Source of the DNA: Candidatus Parcubacteria bacterium
GTDB lineage: Bacteria > Patescibacteria > ABY1 > UBA1558 > GWA2-36-10
Reading direction: 5' to 3'
NCBI GenBank assembly: GCA_018669975.1
Contig: JABHSK010000007.1
Coordinates: 128,560 to 192,559 of the forward strand
DNA length: 64,000 bases
The stretch's first letter is position 1. Each line of letters opens with the position of its first letter. The translations under genes and the position numbers were made by a program. Shown here piece after piece: positions 1 through 7,930 of the stretch. Below the pieces are notes generated by a model. That model had not been told where the DNA came from, did no database searches, and worked only from the letters and a program-made list of their open reading frames with translations.

Positions 1-117
1 GCACCATTAACTGGCGTGCCCTTACCTTTTATATCTTTAGGTGGTACTAATCTAGTTATTACTTTGGTATCGATGGGTGTATTGGCTAATATTTCTAAAT
101 ATACGAACTATAAATAA
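1..117 (+). CDS. ftsW: FtsW/RodA/SpoVE family lipid II flippase/glycan polymerase, C-terminal end only
   Basis: Only the last 38 codons are present; the gene enters from the left edge and stops with TAA immediately before the murG ATG. The visible end includes TGVPLPFISLGGTNL, the conserved SEDS-family stretch between the last two membrane segments (usual form TGxxLPFxSxGG), followed by a final hydrophobic helix and a short basic tail. SEDS proteins polymerise peptidoglycan glycan strands at the membrane. Position directly before murG and murC is the classical dcw arrangement and favours FtsW over RodA, but the two cannot be separated from this fragment alone. Confidence 0.85.
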   Translation, partial: APLTGVPLPFISLGGTNLVITLVSMGVLANISKYTNYK

Positions 118-1143
118 ATGTCAGATAAAAAACCAAAAATTATTTTAGCCGGAGGTGGGACGCTGGGTTCAGTAAGTCCACTTTTAGCTATTGCTAGTAA
201 GTATCAGGCGGATTATTTATTTATTGGTAGTGATGATGGTCCAGAAAAAAAGATAATAGAGGACAAGCACATAGAATTTTTAGCTATCAAGAGTGGGAAA
301 TTACGTCGTTATTTCGACTGGAAAAATTTTGCAGATATAATAAAGATCAAGTTAGCTTTTTGGCAGAGCTTAAATATAATAAATAAATTTAAACCAGACA
401 TTGTTTTGACTGCTGGAAGCTTTGTAGCTGTGCCCGTAGTTTGGGCGGCTTGGATTTTGCGAGTACCAGTGATAGTGCATCAGCAAGACATTAAAGTTGG
501 TCTAGCAAACAAACTAATGGCTCCTTTTGCCAAAAAAATTACGGTCACTTTTAAAGAGCAGGTATCTAATTTTAAACACAACAAAGTGGTGATTACCGGT
601 AATCCAGTTAGAAAAATGCAGACAGAAGAAGTTTACAAGCCAATTGTGGTGATTACTGGGGGTGGACTTGGTGCTCGTCGGCTAAATAATTTCGTTGCTC
701 TTTTTATACCTAAGTTGTTAGAAAAATATGAAGTTCATCATATTTTGGGAGACAGAAATTGGGATCAGAAATTAGAACTAGATGGTTATTATCCATATAA
801 GTTTATTAAGCGCGGCATGCTTAATATGTTGTCTCAGGCAGATATAGTTATTTCTCGAGCTGGAATGTCTTTAATTACTGAAGTGGCAGCCCTTAAAAAA
901 GCTCTAGTGTTGATTCCTATACCAGATAGTCATCAAGAGAGGAATGCAGCTTTCTTTGCCAAGAAAAATGCAGCTATCATGGTTAAGCAGGGTTCAGATA
1001 AAATTATGGGGCGTTATTTGGATAAATTGATGGAAAGTGATATTTTAAGAACAGGTTTAGCTAATAATTTACACCAGGCGTTTCCTAAGTATGCAGTGAA
1101 TGATTATATTATTTTAATTAATAAAATTTTAAATAAAGAATAA
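118..1143 (+). CDS. murG: UDP-N-acetylglucosamine--N-acetylmuramyl-(pentapeptide) pyrophosphoryl-undecaprenol GlcNAc transferase
   Basis: MurG adds GlcNAc to lipid I on the inner face of the membrane, making lipid II. The 341-residue length is typical. The N-terminal donor/acceptor loop GGGTLGSVSP (about 12-21) stands where GGTGGHxxP is usual, so the normally conserved His is Ser. Then come TAGSFVAVP (about 99-107), GNPVR, the second glycine-rich loop GGGLGARRLN, and the C-domain SRAGMSLITEVAA motif that binds UDP-GlcNAc. The start directly follows the ftsW stop and the TAA overlaps the next ATG (TAATG), so translation is probably coupled along the block. Assignment is firm; the altered first loop is worth noting. 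Confidence 0.93.
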   Translation: MSDKKPKIILAGGGTLGSVSPLLAIASKYQADYLFIGSDDGPEKKIIEDKHIEFLAIKSGKLRRYFDWKNFADIIKIKLAFWQSLNIINKFKPDIVLTAGSFVAVPVVWAAWILRVPVIVHQQDIKVGLANKLMAPFAKKITVTFKEQVSNFKHNKVVITGNPVRKMQTEEVYKPIVVITGGGLGARRLNNFVALFIPKLLEKYEVHHILGDRNWDQKLELDGYYPYKFIKRGMLNMLSQADIVISRAGMSLITEVAALKKALVLIPIPDSHQERNAAFFAKKNAAIMVKQGSDKIMGRYLDKLMESDILRTGLANNLHQAFPKYAVNDYIILINKILNKE

Positions 1144-1481
1144 TGTCTTATTCAACACAATTTTTAGGACAAAAAGTAAGAGTAAAGATTGATCGGGCTA
1201 TGGGCAGTAAGCATCCTAAGTTTGATATGATCTACCCAATTAATTATGGTTTTATTGAAGGTATAATGGCTCCCGATGGTGAGGAGCTAGATGCTTATAT
1301 TTTAGGAGTAGATAAACCCGTTGAGCAGTTCACTGGTCAGTGTATTGCTGTTATACATCGTACAGATGATGAAGATGATAAGTTGATAGTAGTACCTGAA
1401 GGCGAAGATTATACAGATGAAGAAATTAGAGAGCTGACAGATTTTCAGGAAAAATATTTTAAATCAGAAATTATTAGATAA
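1143..1481 (+). CDS. Short family I inorganic pyrophosphatase-like protein
   Basis: This 112-residue protein resembles the compact form of soluble inorganic pyrophosphatase, which hydrolyses PPi and pulls biosynthetic reactions forward. Seen are MIYPINYGFIEG (about 29-40), the metal site DGEELDAY (the signature DxDPxD has Glu at the second acidic position) and HRTDDEDDKLIVVPEG (about 72-87), matching the DxxDxK metal/phosphate motif. Full-length enzymes are about 175 residues; this one lacks much of the C-terminal helix region. Similar about 115-residue proteins exist in Firmicutes, from memory. Its place between murG and murC suggests removal of PPi or simply operon packing; catalytic competence is not proven. 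Confidence 0.75.
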   Translation: MSYSTQFLGQKVRVKIDRAMGSKHPKFDMIYPINYGFIEGIMAPDGEELDAYILGVDKPVEQFTGQCIAVIHRTDDEDDKLIVVPEGEDYTDEEIRELTDFQEKYFKSEIIR

Positions 1482-1488
1482 AACAATA

Positions 1489-2856
1489 ATGAAGTTAGAT
1501 TTAAAAAAAATAAATAAAGTTTATTTATCAGGTATTGGTGGCATTGGTTTGTCAGCCATTGCTTATTATTTTTTAAATTTAGAGAAACAGGTAGAGGGTT
1601 CTGATTTAATTGAATCAGAAGTGACTAGAAGGCTTATTGAAGCCGGCGTTGATGTTAAGTTTAAACAAAAATCTAATAATATTTCGAATGATGTTGATTT
1701 ATTGGTATATTCTTCTGCTTTACCAATAGATCATGTTGAGCTAGTAAAAGCTAAAGAATTAAAGATTCCTAGTCTGAGTTATTTTGAATTTCTGGGTTTG
1801 TTGAGTAAGCAGTACAAGACTATCGCAGTGACTGGTACCAACGGCAAGACCACTACTACAGCTATGTTGGGTTTGATGTTGGAAAAAGCAGGTTTAGATC
1901 CTACGGTAATAGTTGGTAGTTTGGTACCACAGTGGAATAGTAATTTTAGACTAGGCCAGTCAGATATTTTAGTAGTGGAAGCCTGTGAGTGGCAAGCACA
2001 TATGTTGGAGATTGATCCTGATATTATTGTGCTAACTAATATCGCCGAGGACCATTTAGATTTTTATAAAGATTTAACAGATATTAAAAATCATTTTCAA
2101 AAGTTTGTTGATAAATTACCCAAAGATGGAGTACTGGTCAAAAATTTTGATGACCAAGATTCAGACGACATAAAGTTTGCCGGTAAGCTTTTGACTTTTG
2201 GCAAGGGTGATAAAGCAGATTGTCATTTTAAAGATGTTGTTATTGATGAGGGTCAACAAAAATTTTCTGTTTATAAAGAGGGCAAAGAGATGTCAAAAGT
2301 AGAATTAGCAGTACCAGGTGAATATAATATTTACAATGCTTTAGGGGCTATGGCAGTGGCCAAACAGCTGGGAGTAAATAAACATCAGATGTGGAATGCC
2401 ATGCGAGAGTTTAAGGGAACTTGGCGTAGATTTGAAACTGTTGGACAAATAAAGAATAATATTGTTATTTCGGATTATGCTCATCATCCAGAGTCAATCA
2501 ATGGTTTACTTAGGGCAACTAAAGATTTTTATCCAGATAAAAAGATAATTGCTGTGTTCCAGCCCCACCATCATAACCGCACTAAGACCTTATTGGATGA
2601 TTTTGCCAAAGCTTTTTATTTAGCTGATCAAGTAATAATCTCAGAAATTTATCAGGTTAGTGGTCGGGAAAATGAAAAACATGAAGCTGTTAGTAGCCAT
2701 GATTTAATTGCCAAAATGAATCATAATAAAAAATATTATGCCAAGGATTTTTCTGAGGCTAGAAAAATCCTTAAGGATATTAACCCAGTTGATGCAGTAA
2801 TATTGTTTATTGGAGCAGGGGACATAGATGATTTGGCTAGAGAAGTAATTGATTAA
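1489..2856 (+). CDS. murC: UDP-N-acetylmuramate--L-alanine ligase
   Basis: MurC joins L-alanine to UDP-MurNAc with ATP, the first amino acid of the peptidoglycan stem. The 455 residues show the N-terminal UDP-binding Rossmann glycines GIGGIGLSA (about 15-23), the P-loop VTGTNGKTTTT (114-124), the central EACEWQAHML and LTNIAEDHLD motifs, and the C-terminal DYAHHPESI segment typical of MurC. It lies 7 bases after the pyrophosphatase gene. The last bases of the gene are followed one base later by the ATG of a 48-codon ORF. No unusual changes are seen. Confidence 0.96.
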   Translation: MKLDLKKINKVYLSGIGGIGLSAIAYYFLNLEKQVEGSDLIESEVTRRLIEAGVDVKFKQKSNNISNDVDLLVYSSALPIDHVELVKAKELKIPSLSYFEFLGLLSKQYKTIAVTGTNGKTTTTAMLGLMLEKAGLDPTVIVGSLVPQWNSNFRLGQSDILVVEACEWQAHMLEIDPDIIVLTNIAEDHLDFYKDLTDIKNHFQKFVDKLPKDGVLVKNFDDQDSDDIKFAGKLLTFGKGDKADCHFKDVVIDEGQQKFSVYKEGKEMSKVELAVPGEYNIYNALGAMAVAKQLGVNKHQMWNAMREFKGTWRRFETVGQIKNNIVISDYAHHPESINGLLRATKDFYPDKKIIAVFQPHHHNRTKTLLDDFAKAFYLADQVIISEIYQVSGRENEKHEAVSSHDLIAKMNHNKKYYAKDFSEARKILKDINPVDAVILFIGAGDIDDLAREVID

Positions 2857-2857
2857 T

Positions 2858-3004
2858 ATGAAATCAATTAAATTATTAAGATTAGGACGTTTCAAAATAT
2901 CCTTTGCTTGGTATGATTTGTGGATTGGTTTTTATATAGATAGTGATGAAAATATTTTATATATTTGTCCAATACCAACTTTATTGTTTACGATAAAATT
3001 ATGA
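2858..3004 (+). CDS. Small 48-residue protein between murC and murB
   Basis: An ATG one base after the murC stop opens a 48-codon frame whose TGA overlaps the murB ATG (ATGA at 3001-3004), an arrangement typical of coupled real genes. The product begins basic (MKSIKLLRLGRF) and then has an aromatic core, AWYDLWIGFYIDSDENILYI, ending CPIPTLLFTIKL. From memory it resembles small conserved proteins with the pattern WYDxWIGxYxD...LYICPLP found in phages and bacteria, function unknown. No membrane helix or signal is evident. Exact spacing and conserved-looking composition favour coding; a search for homologues in the same position would settle it. Confidence 0.72.
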   Translation: MKSIKLLRLGRFKISFAWYDLWIGFYIDSDENILYICPIPTLLFTIKL

Positions 3005-3921
3005 AAATAAAAGAAAAAGTTCTATTAAAAGACTACACAACTTTTAAAATAGGTGGGCCAGCTAAACATTTTGTAGAAGTATCTACTATTGAAGAATTGC
3101 AGGAAGCCTTGGTTTGGGCCAAAGAAAATAAACAGCAGTTTTTGATTTTGGGAGGAGGTAGTAATGTAATTGTATCTGACAGTGGTTTCGCTGGTTTAGT
3201 AATTAAGCTAGATCTACAGCAACTAGACTTTAATGATAATAAAGTGACAGTTGGTCCAGGAGTAATGCTAGCCTACTTACTTAATAAATCTTTAGCTAAA
3301 GATTTGGTTGGTTTGGAATTTGCCGCTGGTATTCCAGGTACTGTTGGAGGGGCGATTCGTGGTAACGCTGGTACCTATGGACTAGCCATGTCTGATGTTA
3401 TTGTTAAGATAAAATATCTAGACGACGACTATACTGTTCAGGAAATGAGCAAGAAGAAAGCGGGATTTTCCTACCGTCATAGTATTTTTAAAACAAATAG
3501 TTGGATTATTTTAGAAGCAGAGCTAAAATTATCTACTGGCAATGTAGATGCAGCTAAAAAATTGGTAGCTGATAGATTGCAATATCGTCAGGATACACAA
3601 CCAAATCAACCTTCAGCCGGCTGCATTTTTAAGAATATTCGCTTTGAAGATGTTGATTTGAAAGATCTTAAAGACAGGAATGTGGATGTTGATAAGTTCG
3701 CTGAGCACAAGAAAATACCAGCTGGTTATTTGATTGAAAAGATGGGTCTTAAAGGACATGTTATTGGAGATGCTCAAATTTCAGAAAAACATGCTAATTA
3801 TATCGTCAATAAAGGTCAGGCTACAGCAGAACAAGTAATAATAATGATTAGCTTTATAAAGCAGCAAATACGGGATAAATATGGTATTCAGCTACAGGAA
3901 GAAGTGCAGATTATAGTCTAG
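3001..3921 (+). CDS. murB: UDP-N-acetylenolpyruvoylglucosamine reductase
   Basis: MurB reduces UDP-GlcNAc-enolpyruvate to UDP-MurNAc using FAD and NADPH. The ATG at 3001 was chosen: an in-frame ATG at 2965 lies inside the upstream ORF, while 3001 overlaps that ORF's TGA and gives the usual family N-terminus. FAD-binding loops GGGSNVIV (51-58) and AGIPGTVGGAIRGNAG (109-124), SYRHS (157-161) and PSAGCIFKN (204-212) are visible; the proton-donor position is Cys208 instead of the common Ser. The C-terminal EEV supplies the catalytic Glu. The protein is 306 residues. It closes the wall block; a new promoter follows. Confidence 0.94.
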   Translation: MKIKEKVLLKDYTTFKIGGPAKHFVEVSTIEELQEALVWAKENKQQFLILGGGSNVIVSDSGFAGLVIKLDLQQLDFNDNKVTVGPGVMLAYLLNKSLAKDLVGLEFAAGIPGTVGGAIRGNAGTYGLAMSDVIVKIKYLDDDYTVQEMSKKKAGFSYRHSIFKTNSWIILEAELKLSTGNVDAAKKLVADRLQYRQDTQPNQPSAGCIFKNIRFEDVDLKDLKDRNVDVDKFAEHKKIPAGYLIEKMGLKGHVIGDAQISEKHANYIVNKGQATAEQVIIMISFIKQQIRDKYGIQLQEEVQIIV

Positions 3922-3955
3922 ATTGATGTATTTATCGGAAGTGGGCCTAAAATGA

Positions 3956-3983
3956 TTGACAAATCAAAAAAAATCTGTATAAT
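3956..3983 (+). promoter_or_regulatory. Consensus sigma-70 promoter of the infA-ribosomal operon
   Basis: TTGACA (3956-3961) and TATAAT (3978-3983) are both perfect consensus with a 16-base spacer. Transcription should begin near 3990, leaving a leader of about 100 bases before infA with no obvious Shine-Dalgarno site and no recognised ribosomal-protein autoregulatory fold. Confidence 0.85.
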
Positions 3984-4092
3984 ATAGGGGCGTTTATTAT
4001 GCAGTGAGATTATTATTAATTTCGCGCTTTTGAAAGATAATTCTATATATCAAATTAATGATGTATGATGAATTTCTTTTTTATTATAAAAA

Positions 4093-4329
4093 ATGGAGGA
4101 TACACAAAGCAAAGTAAATAAAAAGGGTTTCTTGGAGATGGACGGCGAAGTTGTCGAACTTCTTCCTAACACTAACTTTAAAGTCATGTTAGATAATGGA
4201 CATGAGATTTTGGCTCACTTAGCCGGCAAGATGAGAATGTATAAAATTCGTATTTTGCCAGGTGATAAAGTGACAGTTGAGATGAGTCCATACGATATGA
4301 GTAAAGGTAGAATTGTTTTTAGAAAATAA
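4093..4329 (+). CDS. infA: Translation initiation factor IF-1
   Basis: IF-1 is the small S1-like OB-fold factor that occupies the ribosomal A site during initiation. The 78 residues hold the family core: GEVVELLPNTNFKVML, GHEILAHLAGKMR and ILPGDKVTVEMSPYD, ending KGRIVFRK. The first about 11 residues are a short extension ahead of the usual start of the fold. It heads the operon, 14 bases before rpmJ, the common infA-rpmJ-rpsM order. Confidence 0.96.
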   Translation: MEDTQSKVNKKGFLEMDGEVVELLPNTNFKVMLDNGHEILAHLAGKMRMYKIRILPGDKVTVEMSPYDMSKGRIVFRK

Positions 4330-4343
4330 ATTATATAAGAAAG

Positions 4344-4457
4344 ATGAAAGTAAGAGCTTCAGTCAAAAAGATGTGTAAGGATTGTAAAATTATTCGACGT
4401 AAGAATAGAGTTGTTTGTATTTGTAAGACTCCAAAACACAAACAGAGACAGGGCTAA
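4344..4457 (+). CDS. rpmJ: Ribosomal protein bL36
   Basis: A 37-codon gene between infA and rpsM. The product starts MKVRASVKKMCKDCKIIRRK and ends TPKHKQRQG, the nearly universal bL36 termini. The zinc-ribbon ligands are Cys11, Cys14, Cys27 and His32, with an extra Cys25; one residue is missing compared with the common 38-residue form, between the third Cys and the His. It binds 23S rRNA in the large subunit. Confidence 0.96.
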   Translation: MKVRASVKKMCKDCKIIRRKNRVVCICKTPKHKQRQG

Positions 4458-4481
4458 TTTTTATTTTAAGAAGAAAAACAT

Positions 4482-4868
4482 ATGGCAAGAATTTCAGGCG
4501 TTAACATTCCAAATGATAAAAGAGTAGTAATAGCACTTACTTATATTTTTGGAGTTGGTTTAACAACCTCACAAAAGATTTTGACAGAAATAAATGTTGA
4601 TTTTAATACCAGAGTCAAAGATTTAAATGATGATCAACTAAGATTACTTCGCGGTAGAATAGAGAAGTTATTGGTTGAAGGTGAGTTGAGAAGAACCAAG
4701 GCTGCTAATATCAAGCGTTTGAAAGAAATAAAATCTTTCCGTGGCAGTAGACATACAAAAGGTTTACCAGTTAGAGGTCAAAGGTCAAAGACTAACTCAC
4801 GTACAGTACGTGGTAATAAACGTTTGACTATGGGTAGTGGTAAAACTGGAACTGCACAGAAAACATAA
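4482..4868 (+). CDS. rpsM: Ribosomal protein uS13
   Basis: uS13 sits in the head of the small subunit and forms bridges to the large subunit. The 128 residues begin MARISGVNIPNDKRVVIALT and contain the helix-two-turn-helix region GVGLTTSQKIL and the conserved basic C-terminal tail SRHTKGLPVRGQRSKTNSRT. Length and order (rpmJ-rpsM-rpsK) are standard for the alpha operon. The next gene starts 24 bases later. Confidence 0.96.
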   Translation: MARISGVNIPNDKRVVIALTYIFGVGLTTSQKILTEINVDFNTRVKDLNDDQLRLLRGRIEKLLVEGELRRTKAANIKRLKEIKSFRGSRHTKGLPVRGQRSKTNSRTVRGNKRLTMGSGKTGTAQKT

Positions 4869-4892
4869 TTTTTAGTTTAGAAATATTTTGAT

Positions 4893-5276
4893 ATGAAAAA
4901 AGTAAAGTCAAAAAAGAAAGTAAAGAAGATAGTAAAAAAGGGTCAAGCTCATATTCAAGCTACCTATAATAATACTATTGTGACGATCACTGATCCACAG
5001 GGAAATGTGTTGGCTTGGTCATCTGCCGGAATTAACGGTTTTAAAGGACCTAAAAAGGCTACTCCGTATGCAGCTGGAATTATCGTCAGGAATGTTGCTG
5101 AGAAAGTCAAAGATTTTAATATGTCAGAAGTCGATGTCTTTGTAAAAGGTGTCGGTGCTGGTCGTGAAGCTTCAATTAGAGCCTTGCATGGTAATGGATT
5201 GACTGTTAACTCAATTCAAGATCAAACACCAATACCGCACAACGGTTGTCGACCAAAGAAAACAAGAAGAGTTTAA
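4893..5276 (+). CDS. rpsK: Ribosomal protein uS11
   Basis: uS11 lies on the platform of the small subunit and shapes the E/P-site mRNA path. The 127-residue product has a lysine-rich start, then HIQATYNNTIVTITDPQGN, AWSSAGINGFKGPKKATPYAA, VFVKGVGAGREASIRAL and the conserved end DQTPIPHNGCRPKKTRRV. All the family blocks are present. Confidence 0.97.
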   Translation: MKKVKSKKKVKKIVKKGQAHIQATYNNTIVTITDPQGNVLAWSSAGINGFKGPKKATPYAAGIIVRNVAEKVKDFNMSEVDVFVKGVGAGREASIRALHGNGLTVNSIQDQTPIPHNGCRPKKTRRV

Positions 5277-5289
5277 TACTAATTGAAAT

Positions 5290-5904
5290 ATGGGAAGAAA
5301 TCTAAAACCACGACATAAAGCTAGCCGAAGATTTGGAGAGAATGTTGCTGATACAGCTAAGTCTCCTTTGGCTAAAAAGCCATATCCACCAGGAATGCAT
5401 GGTCCTAAAAAGACTTTTGCTAAAGTTTCTGAATATGGTCGTCAGTTAAAGGAAAAACAAAAAGCCAAGGCTATTTATGGTCTTTTGGAAAAACAGTTTC
5501 GTCTTACTTTTTCTAAAGCATCAAAGATGACTGGTGAAATTAGTAGTAATTTATTATTACTTTTAGAAACTCGTTTAGATAACGTAATTTTTCGCTCAGG
5601 TTTAGCTCCTACTAGACGTTTAGCTAGACAATTGGTAACGCATGCCCATTTTACTGTTGATGGAGTTAAAACAAACATTCCTTCATATAGGGTAAAACCA
5701 GGACAAGTTATTAAGCTTAAAGAAAACAAGCTTAAAAAAGCTTATTGGGCTAAGATTTTAGAAAAGATCGAAGACATTGAATCAGCTGGTTGGTTGACTC
5801 TAGATAAAAAAGAAATGAGTATTACTATTAGTAGCTTACCAAACAAGGAAGAGTTACCACAAAACATTGAAACTCATTTGATTATTGATTTTTATTCAAG
5901 ATAA
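5290..5904 (+). CDS. rpsD: Ribosomal protein uS4
   Basis: uS4 nucleates 16S rRNA assembly. The 204-residue protein has the N-terminal segment PYPPGMHGPKK, the S4 domain ETRLDNVIFRSGLAPTRRLARQLV with TVDGVKTNIPSYRVKPGQVI, and the usual end LIIDFYSR. The N-terminal zinc cysteines present in some lineages are absent (C-minus form). It lies between rpsK and rpoA as in most bacteria. Confidence 0.97.
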   Translation: MGRNLKPRHKASRRFGENVADTAKSPLAKKPYPPGMHGPKKTFAKVSEYGRQLKEKQKAKAIYGLLEKQFRLTFSKASKMTGEISSNLLLLLETRLDNVIFRSGLAPTRRLARQLVTHAHFTVDGVKTNIPSYRVKPGQVIKLKENKLKKAYWAKILEKIEDIESAGWLTLDKKEMSITISSLPNKEELPQNIETHLIIDFYSR

Positions 5905-5929
5905 TAAATAAAAACTAAAAAATAGAGCC

Positions 5930-6700
5930 ATGACACAAATTACATTACCAGGCAAAGTTTCTATCAAAGACCAAAAAGATAATCGCTACCAAGTGATTAT
6001 TGAGCCATTTTATCCTGGTTTCGGGGTAACTGTAGGCAATTCTTTGAGGAGAGCTTTATTGTCATCACTAGGTGGTGCTGCTGTTACTTCTTTCAAGATT
6101 GACGGTGCACAGCATGAATTCGATTCTATTGATTTCATGAAGGAGGATTTAGTAGAGGTTATGCTAAATTTAAAGAAATTAAGAGTAAAATCATTTTCAG
6201 AAGAGCCAGTTAAATTAATGGTTGATGTTAAAGGTGCAAAAGTTGTGACTGCAGCTGATATTACTAAAAATTCTGATGTAGAAGTTATCAATAAAGATAT
6301 GGTCATTGCTACTTTAACAGATAAAACTGCTAAATTATCAATGGAAATTATAGTTGAGCAAGGCATCGGTTATGTGACAGTGGAACAAAGAGACGATAAA
6401 GAGAAGTTAGATATCGGTAATGTTGCTATTGACGCTAGTTTTTCACCAGTTTTGAATGTTGGTTATAATATAGAGAGTGTTCGTGTTGGTGAAATGACCA
6501 ACTATGAAAAGCTTACTATGGACATTTTAACTGATGGAAGTATTGATGCTAAAGAAGCTATCAGTCAGGCAGCTAAAATATTGGAAGAACATTTTAATTT
6601 CTTGATTGACTCAGGAGACAAAAAAGAAACCAAGAAAAAAACCACAAAGAAAGAAGCTGCTGAAGAAGAAAAAGAGGAAATCGAAGAAGATAAAGAATAA
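5930..6700 (+). CDS. rpoA: RNA polymerase alpha subunit without C-terminal domain
   Basis: Alpha dimerises to nucleate the core enzyme. The N-terminal domain is complete: EPFYPGFGVTVGNSLRRALL (about 26-45) forms the dimer helix, followed by the insert domain with VMLNLKKLRVK and the conserved EEHFNFLID near 225. In E. coli (329 residues) a linker and DNA-binding alpha-CTD follow; here the protein ends at 256 with a lysine/glutamate tail (KKETKKKTTKKEAAEEEKEE). The HhH fold of the CTD is absent, so UP-element and most class I activator contacts should be missing. The frame and downstream rplQ are intact, so this is not a frameshift. Confidence 0.95.
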   Translation: MTQITLPGKVSIKDQKDNRYQVIIEPFYPGFGVTVGNSLRRALLSSLGGAAVTSFKIDGAQHEFDSIDFMKEDLVEVMLNLKKLRVKSFSEEPVKLMVDVKGAKVVTAADITKNSDVEVINKDMVIATLTDKTAKLSMEIIVEQGIGYVTVEQRDDKEKLDIGNVAIDASFSPVLNVGYNIESVRVGEMTNYEKLTMDILTDGSIDAKEAISQAAKILEEHFNFLIDSGDKKETKKKTTKKEAAEEEKEEIEEDKE

Positions 6701-6712
6701 ACTATATAAAAA

Positions 6713-7063
6713 ATGAGACACCGTAATAAGAAAAAAATATTAGACAGAGCCCGAGCTCCACGTCAAGCAATGTTGGAGAATTTGGCTACTTCTATTATTT
6801 TATATGAAAAAATCACTACTACTGAGGCTAAAGCCAAGGCAGTTAAGCCAATGTTGGAAAAGTTGATTACCAGATCAAAAATAAAGTCAGTTCACAATAA
6901 ACAACAACTAGGCAGTGTTTTGCACGATAAAAAAGCTGTACAAAAAGCCCTGGATGTTTTAGGGCCAAAATATAAAGAGAGAAAAGGTGGTTATTGCCGA
7001 ATCATTAAGATTGGTCCAAGAGCTGGAGATGGTGCAAATATGGCTCAAATTGAATTAGTATAA
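6713..7063 (+). CDS. rplQ: Ribosomal protein bL17
   Basis: bL17 lies near the exit tunnel of the large subunit. The 116 residues open MRHRNKKKILDRARAPRQAM and continue with LATSIILYEKITTTEAKAK and the C-terminal KGGYCRIIKIGPRAGDGANMA signature. It follows rpoA by 12 bases, the universal order. Confidence 0.96.
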   Translation: MRHRNKKKILDRARAPRQAMLENLATSIILYEKITTTEAKAKAVKPMLEKLITRSKIKSVHNKQQLGSVLHDKKAVQKALDVLGPKYKERKGGYCRIIKIGPRAGDGANMAQIELV

Positions 7064-7077
7064 TATTTTATAAAATC

Positions 7078-7425
7078 ATGGAAAGAACAACACACAAAAT
7101 TGATGCTACAGAGAGAATTGCCGGTCGTTTGGCTTCAGAGATCGCTGTTTTATTGCAAGGTAAAAACAAGGTTTCTTATCAACCAAATGTAGACTGTGGC
7201 GATATTGTAGAAGTCACCAATGTAGCTAAGATTAAATTTTCTGGAAAAAAGATCGATACCAAGGTTTATCATAGGACTACTATGTATCCAAGTGGTATCA
7301 GAACTAAGGAGTTAAAGAATTTAATTAAAGATGATCCAGCAGAAGTACTTAGAAAGACTATTTACAATATGCTACCAAAAAATAGACTTAGATCTAACAT
7401 GTTAAAAAGATTGATTATTAAATAA
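7078..7425 (+). CDS. rplM: Ribosomal protein uL13 (short form)
   Basis: The 115-residue protein starts with IDATERIAGRLASEIAVLLQGK, the conserved uL13 N-terminus (normally WYxVDAxxxxLGRLAS), has DCGDIVEVTNVAKI and KVYHRTTMYPSGI, and ends in the LRKTIYNMLPKNRLRSNMLKRL block. E. coli L13 is 142 residues; about 25 residues of the C-terminal extension are lost. rpsI follows after one base. Confidence 0.94.
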   Translation: MERTTHKIDATERIAGRLASEIAVLLQGKNKVSYQPNVDCGDIVEVTNVAKIKFSGKKIDTKVYHRTTMYPSGIRTKELKNLIKDDPAEVLRKTIYNMLPKNRLRSNMLKRLIIK

Positions 7426-7426
7426 T

Positions 7427-7840
7427 ATGAGTGTAAAAACTGATAACAAAGAATATACCCCAGCTGTCGGCAAAAGAAAGTGTGCTATCGCTAGAATTAG
7501 ATTGCTGAATAAAAAAGTTAATGGTATTGAAATTATAGTTAATGAAAAGGATTATAAAGTATATTTTCCATATTTTGAATGGCAGGAAGCTATTTTAAAG
7601 CCAATAATTTTAGCTGGACAGGAGAACATCGCTTTTTCTATTAAAGTCCACGGCGGCGGTCCTAAGGGCCAGTCAGATGCTGTTAGACATGGTATTGCCA
7701 AGGTTTTACTTAAACAAGATGAAGAATTACGTGCTACACTCAAAAAAGAGGGTTTATTGACTAGAGATTCTAGGGTTAAGGAAAGAAAGAAGCCTGGTTT
7801 GAGAAAAGCTCGTCGAGCTCCACAATGGTCAAAACGTTAA
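7427..7840 (+). CDS. rpsI: Ribosomal protein uS9
   Basis: uS9 reaches into the P site with its C-terminal tail. The 137 residues show VGKRKCAIARIRLL, HGGGPKGQSDAVRHGIAKVL and TRDSRVKERKKPGLRKARR, and the protein ends SKR, the invariant tail that contacts P-site tRNA. It is the last gene of the operon, 13 bases before a strong terminator. Confidence 0.96.
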   Translation: MSVKTDNKEYTPAVGKRKCAIARIRLLNKKVNGIEIIVNEKDYKVYFPYFEWQEAILKPIILAGQENIAFSIKVHGGGPKGQSDAVRHGIAKVLLKQDEELRATLKKEGLLTRDSRVKERKKPGLRKARRAPQWSKR

Positions 7841-7852
7841 TATAAATATATT

Positions 7853-7881
7853 AAAAAATCCCGGATCTTACGGGATTTTTT
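7853..7881 (+). terminator. Intrinsic terminator of the ribosomal protein operon
   Basis: Stem AAAAAATCCCG (7853-7863) pairs with CGGGATTTTTT (7871-7881) around a 7-base loop, so the U-run forms part of the stem; it separates the infA-rpsI operon from the polysaccharide operon. Confidence 0.9.
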
Positions 7882-7915
7882 GTTTGGGATAAATCTTTAT
7901 TTTTAAGGTCTTTTC

Positions 7916-7924
7916 TGCTATAAT
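7916..7924 (+). promoter_or_regulatory. Extended -10 promoter of the polysaccharide operon; predicted leaderless start
   Basis: TGC followed by TATAAT (7919-7924) is an extended -10 element; no good -35 is seen 17 bases upstream. Counting seven bases from the last T puts +1 at 7931, the A of the first ATG of the flippase gene, so the mRNA should have no leader. Confidence 0.7.
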
Positions 7925-7930
7925 TAGCCT

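Noticed and set aside
2965..3000. Upstream start of murB
   Set aside because: It would add 12 residues lying inside the 48-codon ORF; the ATG at 3001 gives the normal MurB N-terminus.
3984..4092. Ribosomal protein leader regulating infA operon
   Set aside because: The leader is AT-rich and no known S4- or S8-type fold could be recognised.
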